Shown piece after piece: positions 9,742-23,324 of a stretch of 64,000 nt of DNA. The notes under the pieces are model-generated. The model had not been told where the DNA came from, ran no database searches, and saw nothing but the letters and a program-made list of their open reading frames with translations. Each line of letters starts with the position of its first letter. The stretch's first letter is position 1. Source of the stretch: Siphonodentalium dalli (taxonomy: Eukaryota; Mollusca; Scaphopoda; Gadilida; Siphonodentaliidae); contig CP136065.1 in NCBI GenBank assembly GCA_032622095.1, positions 38,598,732 through 38,662,731 of the forward strand. Direction: 5' to 3'. The position numbers were made by a program, and so were the translations under genes.

Positions 9742-11783
9742 GGACCATGAGCTATACTCCATACCCACAGGTTGTCCAATCAATGCCTTACAAGATACGG
9801 CCATCCTAATACAACCAGGACCATGAGCTACTCCATACCCACAGGTTGTCCAATCAATGCCTCACGCGAAACGGCCATCCTAATACAACCAGGACCATGA
9901 GATACTCCATACCCGCAGGTTGTCCAATCAATCCCTCACAAGATACGGCCATCCTAATACAACCAGGACCATGAGATACTCCATACCCGCAGGTTGTCCA
10001 ATCAATGTCTCACAAGATACGGCCATCCTAATACAACCAGGACCATGAGCTACTCCATACCCACAGGTTGTCCAATCAATGCCTCACGCGAAACGGCCAT
10101 CCTAATACAACCAGGACCATGAGATACTCCATACCCGCAGGTTGTCCAATCAATCCCTCACAAGATACGGCCATCCTAATACAACCAGGACCATGAACTA
10201 CTCCATACCCACATGTTGTCCAATCAATGCCTCACGCGATACGGCCATCATAATACAACCAGGACCATGAGCTACTCCATACCCACAGGTTGTCCAATCA
10301 ATGCCTTACAAGATACGGCCATCCTAATACAACCAGGACCATGAGCTACTCCATACCCACAGGTTGTCGAATCAATGTCTCACGCGATACGGCCATCCTA
10401 ATACAACCAGGACCATGAGCTACTCCACACCCACAGGTTGTCCAATCAATGCCTCACGCGATACGGCCATCCTAATACAACCAGGACCATGAGCTACTCC
10501 ATACCCGCAGGTTGTACAATCAATGCCTCACGCGATACGGCCATCATAATACAACCAGGACCATGAGCTACTCCATACCCACAGGTTGTACAATCAATGC
10601 CTCACGCGAAACGGCCATCCCAATACAACCAGGACCATGAGCTACTCCATACCCACAGGTTGTCCAATCAATGCCTCGCGCGATACGGCCATCCCAATAC
10701 AACCAGGACCATGAGCTACTCCATACCCGCATATTGTCTGATCAATGCCTCACGCGATACGGCCATCCTAATACAACCAGGATCATGAGCTACTCCATAC
10801 CCACAGGTTGTCTAATCAATGCCTCACGCGATACGGCCATCATAATACAACCAGGACCATGAGCTACTCCATACCCACAGGTTGTCGAATCAATGCCTCA
10901 CGCGATACGGCCATCCTAATACAACCAGGACCATGAGCTACTCCATACCCACAGGTTGTCCAATCAATGCCCCACAAGATACGGCCATCCTAATACAACC
11001 AGGACCATGAGCTACTCCATACCCACAGGTTGTCCAATCAATGCCTCACGCGATACGGCCAACCTAATACAACAGGACCATGAGATACTCCATACCCACA
11101 GGTTGTCCAATCAATGCTTCACGCGATACGGCCATCCCAATACAACCAGGACCATGAGCTACTCCATACCCGCAGGTTGTCCAATCAATGTCTCACAAGA
11201 TACGGCCATCCTAATACAAACAGGACCATGAGCTACTCCATACCCACAGGTTGTCCAAGCAATGCTTCACGCGATACGGCCATCCCAATACAACCAGGAC
11301 CATGAGCTACTCCATACCCGCAGGTTGTCCAATCAATGCCTCACAAGATACTGCCATCCTAATACAACCAGGACCATGAGATACTCCATACCCGCAGGTT
11401 GTCCAATCAATGTCTCACAAGATACGACCATCCTAATACAACCAGGACCATGAGCTACTCCATACCAACAGGTTGTCCAAATCAATGCCTCACAAGATAC
11501 GACCATCCTAATACAACCAGGACCATGAGCTACTCCATACCAACAGGTTGTCCAAATCAATGCCTCACGCGATATGGCCATCCTAATACAACCAGCACCA
11601 TGATCTACTCCATACCCGCAGGTTGTCCAATCAATGCATCACGCGATACGGCCATCCTAATACAACCAGGACCATGAGCTACGCCATACCCACATGTTGT
11701 CCAATCAATGCATCACAAGATACGGCCATCATAATACAACAAGGACCATGAGCTACTCCATACCCACAGGTTGTCCAATCAAT

Positions 11784-12115
11784 GCCCCACAAGATACGGC
11801 CATCCTAATACAAACAGGACCATGAGCTACTCCATACCCACAGGTTGTCCAATCAATGCCTCACAAGATACGGCCATCCTAATACAACAAGGACCATGAG
11901 CTACTCCATACCCACAGGTTGTCCAATCAATGCCCCACAAGATACGGCCATCCTAATACAAACAGGACCATGAGCTACTCCATACCCACAGGTTGTCCAA
12001 TCAATGCCTCACAAGATACGGCCATCCTAATACAACAAGGACCATGAGCTACTCCATACCCACAGGTTGTCCAATCAATGCCCCACAAGATACGGCCATC
12101 CTAATACAAACAGGA
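11784..12115 (+). repeat. 148-bp dimer higher-order repeat
   Basis: The rare variant GCCCCACAAG recurs at 11784, 11932 and 12080, exactly 148 bp (two monomers) apart. CAAACAGG and CAACAAGG variants alternate between them. This is local amplification of a dimer inside array A. Confidence 0.85.
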
Positions 12116-12673
12116 CCATGAGCTACTCCATACCCACAGGTTGTCCAAGCAATGCTTCACGCGATACGGCCATCCCAATACAACCAGGACCATGAGCTAC
12201 TCCATACCCACAGGTTGTCCAATCAATGTCTCACGCGATACGGCCATCCTAATACAACCAGGACCATGAGCTACTCCATACCCACAGGTTGTCCAATCAA
12301 TGTCTCACGCGATACGGCCATCCCAATACAACCAGGACCATGAGCTACTCCATACCCACATGTTGATCAATCAATGCCTCACGCGATACGGCCATCCTAA
12401 TACAACCAGGACCATGAACTACTCCATACCCACAGGTTGTCCAATCAATGCCTCACGCGATACGGCCATCATAATACAACCAGGACCATGAGCTACTCCA
12501 TACCCACAGGTTGTCGAATCAATGCATCACAAGATACGGCCATCCTAATACAACCAGGACCATGAGCTACTCCATACCCGCAGGTTGTCCAATCAATGCC
12601 TCACGCGATATGGCCATCCTAATACAACCAGGACCATGAGCTACTCCATACCCACAGGTTGTCCAATCAATGC

Positions 12674-13340
12674 CTCACAAGATACGGTCATCCTAATACA
12701 ACCAGGACCATGAGCTACTCCATACCCACATGTTGTTCAATCAATGCCTCACGCGATATGGCCATCCTAATACAACCAGGACCATGAGCTACTCCATACC
12801 CACAGGTTGTTCAATCGATGCCTCACGCGATATGGCCATCCTAATACAACCAGGACGATGAGCTACTCCATACCCGCAGGTTGTTCAATCAATGCCTCAC
12901 GCGATACGGCCATCCTAATACAACCAGGACCATGAGCTACTCCATACCCGCAGGTTGTCCAATCAATGCCTCACAAGATACGGTCATCCTAATACAACCA
13001 GGACCATGAGCTACTCCATACCCACAGGTTGTTCAATCAATGCCTCACGCGATATGGCCATCCTAATACAACCAGGACGATGAGCTACTCCATACCCGCA
13101 GGTTGTTCAATCAATGCCTCACGCGATATGGCCATCCTAATACAACCAGGACCATGAGCTACTCCATACCCGCAGGTTGTCCAATCAATGCCTCACAAGA
13201 TACGGTCATCCTAATACAACCAGGACCATGAGCTACTCCATACCCACAGGTTGTTCAATCAATGCCTCACGCGATATGGCCATCCTAATACAACCAGGAC
13301 GATGAGCTACTCCATACCCGCAGGTTGTTCAATCAATGCC
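12674..13340 (+). repeat. Trimer/tetramer higher-order repeat
   Basis: CACAAGATACGGTCATCC recurs at 12674, 12970 and 13192 (296 and 222 bp, that is 4 and 3 monomers). GGACGATGAG recurs about every 222 bp at 12853, 13076 and 13298. GATATGGCC variants travel with them. Confidence 0.85.
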
Positions 13341-13810
13341 TCACGCGATACGGCCATCCTAATACAACCAGGACCATGAGCTACTCCATACCCACAGGTT
13401 GTCCAATCAATGCGTCACAAGATACGGCCATCCTAATACAAACAGGACCATGAACTACTCCATACCCACAGGTTGTCCAATCAATGCCTCACAAGATACG
13501 GCCATCCTAATACAACCAGGACATTGAGCTACTCCATACCCGCAGGTTGTCGAATCAATGACTCACTCGATACGGCCATCCTAATACAACCAGGACCATG
13601 AGCTACTCCACACCCACAGGTTGTCCAATCAATGCCTCACGCGATACGGCCATCATAATACAACCAGGACCATGAGCTACTCCATACCCACATGTTGTCC
13701 AATCAATGCATCACAAGATACGGCCATCCTAATACAACCAGGACCATGAGCTACTCCATACCCACAGGTTGTCCAATCAATGCCTCACGCGATACGGTCA
13801 TCCTCCTAAT

Positions 13811-13866
13811 ACAACCAGGACTCCTACAAGACACCTAATCTGATGAACCCCACGACAAACAGGGTG
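13811..13866 (+). repeat. Interrupted monomer with extra ~46 bp
   Basis: Between CCAGGA and CCATGAGC lies an extra block containing CTCCTACAA, CACCTAATCTGATGAA and CCCCACGACAAACAGGGTGG. The same block is found in array B near 24366, 24488 and 25200, and at the right edge of array B (29453-29509), so the block derives from array-edge sequence. Confidence 0.85.
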
Positions 13867-14479
13867 GACCATGAGCTACTCCGTGCCCACAGGTTGTCCA
13901 ATCAATGCCTCACGCGAAACGGCCATCCTAATACAAACAGGACCATGAGCTACTCCATACCAACAGGTTGTCCAGTCAATGCCTCACGCGATACGGCCAT
14001 CCTCCCAATACAACCAGGACCATGAGCTACTCCATACCCACAGGTTGTCGAATCAATGCCTCACGCGATACGGCCATCATAATACAATCAGGATCATGAG
14101 CTACTCCATACCCACAGGTTGTCCAATCAATGCCTAACAAGATACGCCATCTTAATACAACCAGGACCATGAGCTACTCCATACCCACAGGTTGTCCAAT
14201 CAATGCCTAACAAGATACGCCATCTTAATACAACCAGGACCATGAGCTACTCCATAACCACAGGTTATCCAATCAATGCCTCACAAGATACGGCCATCCT
14301 AATACAACCAGGACCATGAGCTACTCCATAACCACAGGTTATCCAATCAATGCCTAACAAGATACGCCATCTTAATACAACCAGGACCATGAGCTACTCC
14401 ATAACCACAGGTTGTCCAATCAATGCCTAACAAGATACGCCATCTTAATACAACCAGGACCATGAGCTACTCCATACCC

Positions 14480-17387
14480 ACAGGTTGTCCAATCAATGCC
14501 TAACAAGATACGCCATCTTAATACAACCAGGACCATGAGCTACTCCATAACCACAGGTTATCCAATCAATGCCTCACAAGATACGGCCATCCTAATACAA
14601 CCAGGACCATGAGCTACTCCATACCAACAGGTTGTCGAATCAATGCCTCACAAGATACGGCCATCCTAATACAACCAGGACCATGAGCTACTCCATAACC
14701 ACAGGTTATCCAATCAATGCCTCACAAGATACGGCTGTCCTAATACTACCAGGACCATGAGCTACTCCATACCCACATGTTGTTCAATCAATGCCTCACG
14801 CGATACGGCCATCCTAATACAACCAGGACCATGAACTACTCCATACCCGCAGGTTGTCGAATCGATGCTTCACGCGATACGGCCATCATAATACAACTAG
14901 AACCATGAGCTACTCCATACCCACAGGTTGTCAAATCAATGCCTCACGCGATACGGCCATCATAATACAACCAGGACCATGAACTACTCCATACCCGCAG
15001 ATTGTCTGATCAAAGCCTCACGCGATACGGCCATCCTAATACAACCAGGACCATGAGCTACTCCATACGCACAGGTTGTATAATCAATGCCTCACGCGAT
15101 ACGGCAATCATAATACAACCAGGACCATGAGCTACTCCATACCCACAGGTTGTCGAATCAATGCCTCACGCGATACGGCCTTCCTAATTCAACCAGAACG
15201 ATGAACTACTCCATACGCACAGGTTGTATAATCAATGCCTCACGCGATACGGTCATCCTAATACAACAACCAGGACCATGAGATACTCCATACCCGCAGG
15301 TTGTCGAATCAATGCCTCACGCGATACGGCAATCCTAATACAAACAGGACCATGAGCTATACTCCATACCCACAAGTTGTCCAATCAATGCCTCACGCGA
15401 TACGGCCATCCTAATACAACCAGGACCATGAGCCACTCCATACCCCCAGTTTGTCGAATCAATGACTCACGCGATACGGCAATCCTAATACAACCAGGAA
15501 CATGAGCTACTCCATACCTTTAGTTTGTCGAATCAATGCCTCACGCGATACGGCAATCCTAATACAACCAGGATCATGAGCTACTCCATACCCGCAGGTT
15601 GTCGAATCAATGCCTCACGCGATACGGCCATCCCAATACAACCAGGACCATGAGCTACTCCATACCCGCAGGTTGTCGAATCAATGCCTCACGCGATACG
15701 GCCATCCTAATACAACCAGGACCATGAGCTACTCCATACCCGCAGGTTGTCGAATCAATTGCCTCACAAGATACGGCCATCATAATACAAACAGGACCTT
15801 GAGCTACTCCATACCCACAGGTTGTCACATCAATGTCTCACGCGATACGGCCATCCTAATTCAACCAGGACCATGAGCTACTCCATACCCACAGGTTGTC
15901 GAATCAATGCCTCATAAGATACTGCCGTCCTCCCAATTCAACCAGGACCATGAGCTACTCCATACCCACAGGTTGTCGAATCAAAGCCTCATAAGATACG
16001 GCCATCCTAATACAACCAGGACCATGAGCTACTCCATACCACAGGTTGTCGAATCAATGCCTCACGCGATACGGCCATCCCAATACAACCAGGACCACGA
16101 GCTGCTCCATACCCACAGGTTGTCGAATCAATGCCTCACAATATACGGCCATCCTAATACAACCAGCACCATGAGCTACTCCATACCCACAGGTTGTCGG
16201 ATCAATGCCTCACAATATACGGCCATCCTAATACAACCAGGACCATGAACTACTCCATACCCACAGGTTGTCGAATCAATGCCTCATAAGATACGGCCAT
16301 CCTAATACAACCAGGACCATGAGCTACGCCATACCCACATGTTGTCGAATCAATGCCTCACTAATTACGGCCAACCAAATACAACCAGGACCATGAGCTA
16401 CTCCATACCCACAGGTTGTCCAATCAATGCCTAACAAGATAGGCCATCCTAATACAACCAGGACCATTAGCTACTCCATCCCCGCAGGTTGTCCAATCAA
16501 TGCCTAACAAGATACGGCCATTCTAATACAACCAGCACCATGAGCTACTCCATACCCGCAGGTTGTCCAATCAATACCTCACAAGATACGGCCATCCTAA
16601 TACAACAAGGACCATGAGCTACTCCATACCAACAGGTTGTCCAATCAATGTTTAACAAGATACGGCCATCCTAATACAACCAGGACCATGAGCTACTCCA
16701 TACCCACAGGTGGCCAATCAATGCCTCATAAGATACGGCCATCCTAATACAAACAGGACCATGAGCTACTCCATACCAACAGGTTGTCGAATCAATGCCT
16801 CACAAGATACGGCCATCCTAATACTACCAGGACCATGAGCTACTTCATACCCACAGGTTGTCCAATCAATGCCTAACAAGATACGCCATCCGAATACAAC
16901 CAGGACCATGAGCTACTCCATACCCACAGGTTGTCCAATCAATGCCTAACAAGATACGCCATCCTAATACAACCAGGACCACGAGCTACTCCATACCCAC
17001 AGGTTGTCCAATCAATGCCTAACAAGATACGTCATCCTAATACAACCAGGACCATGAGCTACTCCATACCCACAGGTTGTCCAATCAATGCCTAACAAGA
17101 TACGCCATCCTAATACAACCAGGACCATGAGCTACTCCATACCCACAGGTGGCCAATCAATGCCTCATAAGATACGGCCATCCTAATACAACCAGGACCA
17201 TGAGCTACTCCATACCAACAGGTTGTCGAATCAATGCCTCACAAGATACGGCCATCCTAATACAACCAGCACCATGAGCTACTCCATACCAACAGGTTGT
17301 CGAATCAATGCCTCACAAGATACGGCCATCCTAATACAACCAGCACCACGAGCTACTCCATACCAACAGGTTGTCCAATCAATGCCT
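14480..17387 (+). repeat. 39-monomer block, first copy
   Basis: The sequence is repeated 2886 bp downstream (39 x 74) at 17366-20273. By eye I found only two substitutions in about 2.9 kb: 15375 (A versus G at 18261) and 16756 (G versus T at 19642). All the private monomer variants (GGCTGTCC, ACCTTTAGTTTG, CACTAATTACGG) are reproduced in order. This points to a very recent unequal exchange, or to an assembly duplication. Confidence 0.93.
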
Positions 17388-20273
17388 AACAAGATACGCC
17401 ATCTTAATACAACCAGGACCATGAGCTACTCCATAACCACAGGTTATCCAATCAATGCCTCACAAGATACGGCCATCCTAATACAACCAGGACCATGAGC
17501 TACTCCATACCAACAGGTTGTCGAATCAATGCCTCACAAGATACGGCCATCCTAATACAACCAGGACCATGAGCTACTCCATAACCACAGGTTATCCAAT
17601 CAATGCCTCACAAGATACGGCTGTCCTAATACTACCAGGACCATGAGCTACTCCATACCCACATGTTGTTCAATCAATGCCTCACGCGATACGGCCATCC
17701 TAATACAACCAGGACCATGAACTACTCCATACCCGCAGGTTGTCGAATCGATGCTTCACGCGATACGGCCATCATAATACAACTAGAACCATGAGCTACT
17801 CCATACCCACAGGTTGTCAAATCAATGCCTCACGCGATACGGCCATCATAATACAACCAGGACCATGAACTACTCCATACCCGCAGATTGTCTGATCAAA
17901 GCCTCACGCGATACGGCCATCCTAATACAACCAGGACCATGAGCTACTCCATACGCACAGGTTGTATAATCAATGCCTCACGCGATACGGCAATCATAAT
18001 ACAACCAGGACCATGAGCTACTCCATACCCACAGGTTGTCGAATCAATGCCTCACGCGATACGGCCTTCCTAATTCAACCAGAACGATGAACTACTCCAT
18101 ACGCACAGGTTGTATAATCAATGCCTCACGCGATACGGTCATCCTAATACAACAACCAGGACCATGAGATACTCCATACCCGCAGGTTGTCGAATCAATG
18201 CCTCACGCGATACGGCAATCCTAATACAAACAGGACCATGAGCTATACTCCATACCCACAGGTTGTCCAATCAATGCCTCACGCGATACGGCCATCCTAA
18301 TACAACCAGGACCATGAGCCACTCCATACCCCCAGTTTGTCGAATCAATGACTCACGCGATACGGCAATCCTAATACAACCAGGAACATGAGCTACTCCA
18401 TACCTTTAGTTTGTCGAATCAATGCCTCACGCGATACGGCAATCCTAATACAACCAGGATCATGAGCTACTCCATACCCGCAGGTTGTCGAATCAATGCC
18501 TCACGCGATACGGCCATCCCAATACAACCAGGACCATGAGCTACTCCATACCCGCAGGTTGTCGAATCAATGCCTCACGCGATACGGCCATCCTAATACA
18601 ACCAGGACCATGAGCTACTCCATACCCGCAGGTTGTCGAATCAATTGCCTCACAAGATACGGCCATCATAATACAAACAGGACCTTGAGCTACTCCATAC
18701 CCACAGGTTGTCACATCAATGTCTCACGCGATACGGCCATCCTAATTCAACCAGGACCATGAGCTACTCCATACCCACAGGTTGTCGAATCAATGCCTCA
18801 TAAGATACTGCCGTCCTCCCAATTCAACCAGGACCATGAGCTACTCCATACCCACAGGTTGTCGAATCAAAGCCTCATAAGATACGGCCATCCTAATACA
18901 ACCAGGACCATGAGCTACTCCATACCACAGGTTGTCGAATCAATGCCTCACGCGATACGGCCATCCCAATACAACCAGGACCACGAGCTGCTCCATACCC
19001 ACAGGTTGTCGAATCAATGCCTCACAATATACGGCCATCCTAATACAACCAGCACCATGAGCTACTCCATACCCACAGGTTGTCGGATCAATGCCTCACA
19101 ATATACGGCCATCCTAATACAACCAGGACCATGAACTACTCCATACCCACAGGTTGTCGAATCAATGCCTCATAAGATACGGCCATCCTAATACAACCAG
19201 GACCATGAGCTACGCCATACCCACATGTTGTCGAATCAATGCCTCACTAATTACGGCCAACCAAATACAACCAGGACCATGAGCTACTCCATACCCACAG
19301 GTTGTCCAATCAATGCCTAACAAGATAGGCCATCCTAATACAACCAGGACCATTAGCTACTCCATCCCCGCAGGTTGTCCAATCAATGCCTAACAAGATA
19401 CGGCCATTCTAATACAACCAGCACCATGAGCTACTCCATACCCGCAGGTTGTCCAATCAATACCTCACAAGATACGGCCATCCTAATACAACAAGGACCA
19501 TGAGCTACTCCATACCAACAGGTTGTCCAATCAATGTTTAACAAGATACGGCCATCCTAATACAACCAGGACCATGAGCTACTCCATACCCACAGGTGGC
19601 CAATCAATGCCTCATAAGATACGGCCATCCTAATACAAACATGACCATGAGCTACTCCATACCAACAGGTTGTCGAATCAATGCCTCACAAGATACGGCC
19701 ATCCTAATACTACCAGGACCATGAGCTACTTCATACCCACAGGTTGTCCAATCAATGCCTAACAAGATACGCCATCCGAATACAACCAGGACCATGAGCT
19801 ACTCCATACCCACAGGTTGTCCAATCAATGCCTAACAAGATACGCCATCCTAATACAACCAGGACCACGAGCTACTCCATACCCACAGGTTGTCCAATCA
19901 ATGCCTAACAAGATACGTCATCCTAATACAACCAGGACCATGAGCTACTCCATACCCACAGGTTGTCCAATCAATGCCTAACAAGATACGCCATCCTAAT
20001 ACAACCAGGACCATGAGCTACTCCATACCCACAGGTGGCCAATCAATGCCTCATAAGATACGGCCATCCTAATACAACCAGGACCATGAGCTACTCCATA
20101 CCAACAGGTTGTCGAATCAATGCCTCACAAGATACGGCCATCCTAATACAACCAGCACCATGAGCTACTCCATACCAACAGGTTGTCGAATCAATGCCTC
20201 ACAAGATACGGCCATCCTAATACAACCAGCACCACGAGCTACTCCATACCAACAGGTTGTCCAATCAATGCCT
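17366..20273 (+). repeat. 39-monomer block, second copy
   Basis: Second copy of 14480-17387, overlapping it by about one-third of a monomer at the junction as expected for tandem duplication. Identity ends at position 20274, where GCCTCAC replaces GCCTAAC. Confidence 0.93.
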
Positions 20274-21495
20274 CACAAGATACGGCCATCCTAATACTAC
20301 CAGGACCATGAGCTACTCCATACCAACAGGTTGTCCAATCAATGCCTCACAAGATACGGCAATCCTAATACAACCAGGACCATGAGCTACTCCATACCCA
20401 CAGGTTGTCCAATCAATGCCTAACAAGATACGCCATCCTAATACAACCAGGACCACGAGCTACTCCATACCCGCAGGTTGTCCAATCAATGCCTCACAAG
20501 ATACGGCCATCCTAATACAACCAGCACCATGAGCTACTCCATACCAACAGGTTGTCGAATCAATGCGTCACAAGATACGGCCATCCTAATACAACCAGCA
20601 CCACGAGCTACTCCATACCAACAGGTTGTCCAATCAATGCCTCACAAGATACGGCAATCCTAATACAACCAGCACCATGAGCTACTCCATACCCACAGGT
20701 TGTCCAATCAATGCCTAACAAGATACGCCATCCTAATACAACCAGGATCATGAGCTACTCCATACTCACAGGTTGTCCAATCAATGCCTCACAAGATACG
20801 GCCATCCTAATACAACCAGGACCATGAGCTACTCCATACCCACAGGTTGTCCAATCAATGTCTCACAAGATACGGCCATCCTAATACAACCAGGACCAAG
20901 AGCTACTCCATACTCACAGGTTGTCCAATCAATGTCTCACAAGATACGGCCATCCTAATACAACCAGGACCATGAGCTACTCCATACCCACAGGTTGTCC
21001 AATCAATGTCTCACAAGATACGACCATCCTAATACAACCAGGACCATGAGCTACTCCATACCCACAGGTTGTCCAATCAATGCCTAACAAGATACGACCA
21101 TCCTAATACAACCAGGACCATGAGCTACTCCATACTCACAGGTTGTCCAATCAATGTCTCACAAGATACGACCATCCTAATACAACCAGGACCATGAACT
21201 ACTCCATACCCACAGGTTGTCCAGTCAATGTCGCACGCGATACGGCCATCCTAATACAACCAGGACCATGAGCTACTCCATACCCACAGGTTGTCCAATC
21301 AAAGCCTCACGCGATACGGCCATCCTAATACAACCAGGACCATGAACTACTCCATACCCACAGGTTGTCGAATCAATGCCGCACGCGATACGGCCATCCT
21401 AATACAACCAGGACCATGAGCTACTCCATACCCGCAGGTTGTACAATCAATGCCTCACGCGATACGGCCATCCTAATACAACCAGGACCATGAGC

Positions 21496-22397
21496 TGGTT
21501 GCCATATTGGGGGATCCTTCCGATCGCATTCTGGCGATGAACCGCTTGTTTTAAATTAAATGAATCTTTTTCGCAGCAATTAGTAGTAATCATTCGTGCA
21601 CAAATCTCATTTACCGAGAGGGCCACTCATTGCGGATCCAATTTGTGAAACCTTATTCATTTAAAGTTTGAAGTTAAACCCTTGCACCAGTTATAAATAA
21701 TATATTGGATTGGTCTATTATTTATTTGGAAGGGTGATCAGGAAAATTGAGTAGTTGACAGACAGACGAAAAGAAAATATGCAGAAAGTTACTTATTCAT
21801 TGATGGGAAATATTCAGATAATAAGTTCAACAAACGGCATATTTGAACATTTCGTCAGTTGTAAAATTAATCAAGGGTTGGTAGCAATGCCGATAGATTG
21901 AGGGTAAGTCCTAAACCACTGGTATGCACACAAGCGATGCCATTTCTTGGGTACATATACTGGAGTATTCCACAAGGGCAACAGGTAAGTCAACTAAATA
22001 TATAAAGAAGAGAATAGGTAGCTTAGCGGCGGAGTATTGAATTAGAAACGTTGCTCATTTTAGGCAGTGTATGCCATATAATAGCAACGATAGAGCATCT
22101 TGCAAAGGGTCTAGATAGCATGAAGATAAAGTTATAAATCACAACAAGAACACGTACTGTCATCACAGCCAACATATGAAAGTTAAATGGATCGTAACCT
22201 GATGTAGGGTCTTAATAAATTTAGAAAATAATTTAGAGCGCATGCAAGAGGACGAATGAAATTTATAGCCAAAGGATTTTTTTAGACATTTAATTAGTAA
22301 ATATGTATGTTGCAGAAGGAGAGGAAGACATGATGTATGTATGTAGTATGTAGTCTTAGAAATGGTGTATATAATGTTCAAAGGTCAAAATCTCACC
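21496..22397 (+). repeat. Right flank of the array, copy A
   Basis: Collinear with 29507-30864 of copy B once the 466-bp MITE there is discounted. Shared blocks include TCGCATTCTGGCGATGAACC, CATTTACCGAGAGGGCCACT, CAGATAATAAGTTCAACAAA and CTTAGCGGCGGAGTATTGA. Part of it (about 21720-21860) also occurs inverted at 45768-45945. Confidence 0.85.
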
Positions 22398-22456
22398 TAG
22401 GGCTTCACGATATGATCAAAAATATTATCGATACGATATCCAAATTATTATCGCGA
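22398..22456 (+). mobile_element. hAT-like terminus remnant between the two units
   Basis: The 59 bp between copies A and B starts TAGGGCTTCACGATATGATC and continues with ATTATCGATACGATATCC and ATTATCGCGA. TAGGGCTGCACGATAT-type ends followed by ATCG-rich sequence are familiar from animal hAT transposons. Only one end is visible, so this is at most a fragment. Confidence 0.4.
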
Positions 22457-22975
22457 TAATGTGCAATAGATTATTGAGGAACAACTATGATCAAAGAAAT
22501 ATATTCCCTGCCTTGTTTGTTCAATGTTATAACGTTCCCAATAAGAACGGGTCAGAATATCAAAAGTTTCCAGGTTTTGTACAGTTGGAACATGATCTCT
22601 ATGTGCATGGCTAGAGCAGAGAATCTTGGCATGAACTACTCATTACAGTGAGACGACAGGCATGAAACTATCGTCAAGACGAAAGTCGAATAATCCTGGT
22701 CCGCGCTGGACCAAAATTTACTTTTGCCAATTGAAAATATTTTTTGCCAAATGCTATCTCTGATAGTATAATTTTCTCCAACATTGAGTCTTATGTTGTG
22801 GTTTATCATACATCAATAAACCAATCACCGAACATTAAAATTGTAGAAGGGTTGCTTCATCAGAATGGCACATTACAAGAGGATTAGCTCACCACACTAA
22901 ATACGGGTAATCCCTCAGCCATCAATACTAATGCTACCAGATTAATTGCATCTTAATAAAGGTGTTAAATCTTTA

Positions 22976-23324
22976 TAAACACCACTAATATCATTTTATT
23001 GTGAGAGTTTCCTGAAATGCATGGCATTGATTGACCTATATTTTTCAACTTTCTTGAGGAATAAAAAGTGGCTTGCCAAAAACTTTTGCCAAATGAAAAT
23101 ATTTTTTGCCAAATTTGAATTATTTTTGCCATTGGCAAATTTGGCAAGTGTCAGTGCGAAGTCCAGGACTGTCCACAACATCACAAACACAAAAATCTGC
23201 TACATGTGCAGAGAGGGAGAACATATAACATATGACAATAATCCTGAGAAGAGGCCGGTTGAACTCTTGTGTTAACATGGTAACAACAGATTGCACCCAC
23301 ATTTAAACGATGTAGGACCGAAGT
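22976..23324 (+). repeat. Left flank of the 74-bp array, copy B
   Basis: Matches 9408-9741. Reading frames of 60-84 codons exist on both strands across it, but they are not maintained between the copies. Confidence 0.8.

Larger units (their letters stand above)
9742..21495 (+). repeat. 74-bp satellite array A, about 158 monomers
   Basis: The monomer, taken in the phase GGACCATGAGCTACTCCATA, continues through CCCACAGGTTGTCCAATC, AATGCCTCACGCGATACGG and CCATCCTAATACAACCA to total 74 bp. Variants include CACGCGATACGG versus CACAAGATACGG, CCCGCAGG versus CCCACAGG, and GTCCAATC versus GTCGAATC. A 73-bp subtype (TAACAAGATACGCC, one G lost) clusters at 14130-14530, 16870-17110 and 19760-20010. Because 74 is not a multiple of 3, frames shift at every monomer and end at CCAGGACCATGA. 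No protein is encoded. Higher-order patterns are listed separately. Confidence 0.97.
7864..22397 (+). repeat. Composite satellite-bearing unit, copy A
   Basis: Copy A of a large unit repeated head to tail with 22457-30864. The order is left flank (7864-8380 and 9408-9741), 74-bp array (9742-21495) and right flank (21496-22397). The left and right flanks match copy B closely outside the insertions. The shared start is at TAATGTGCAATAGATTATTG and the shared end at GGTCAAAATCTCACC. A ~1-kb insertion (8381-9407) is absent from copy B. The unit may be a mobile element whose centre became a satellite, or a segmental duplication. I see no coding capacity that would tell these apart. Confidence 0.8.
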
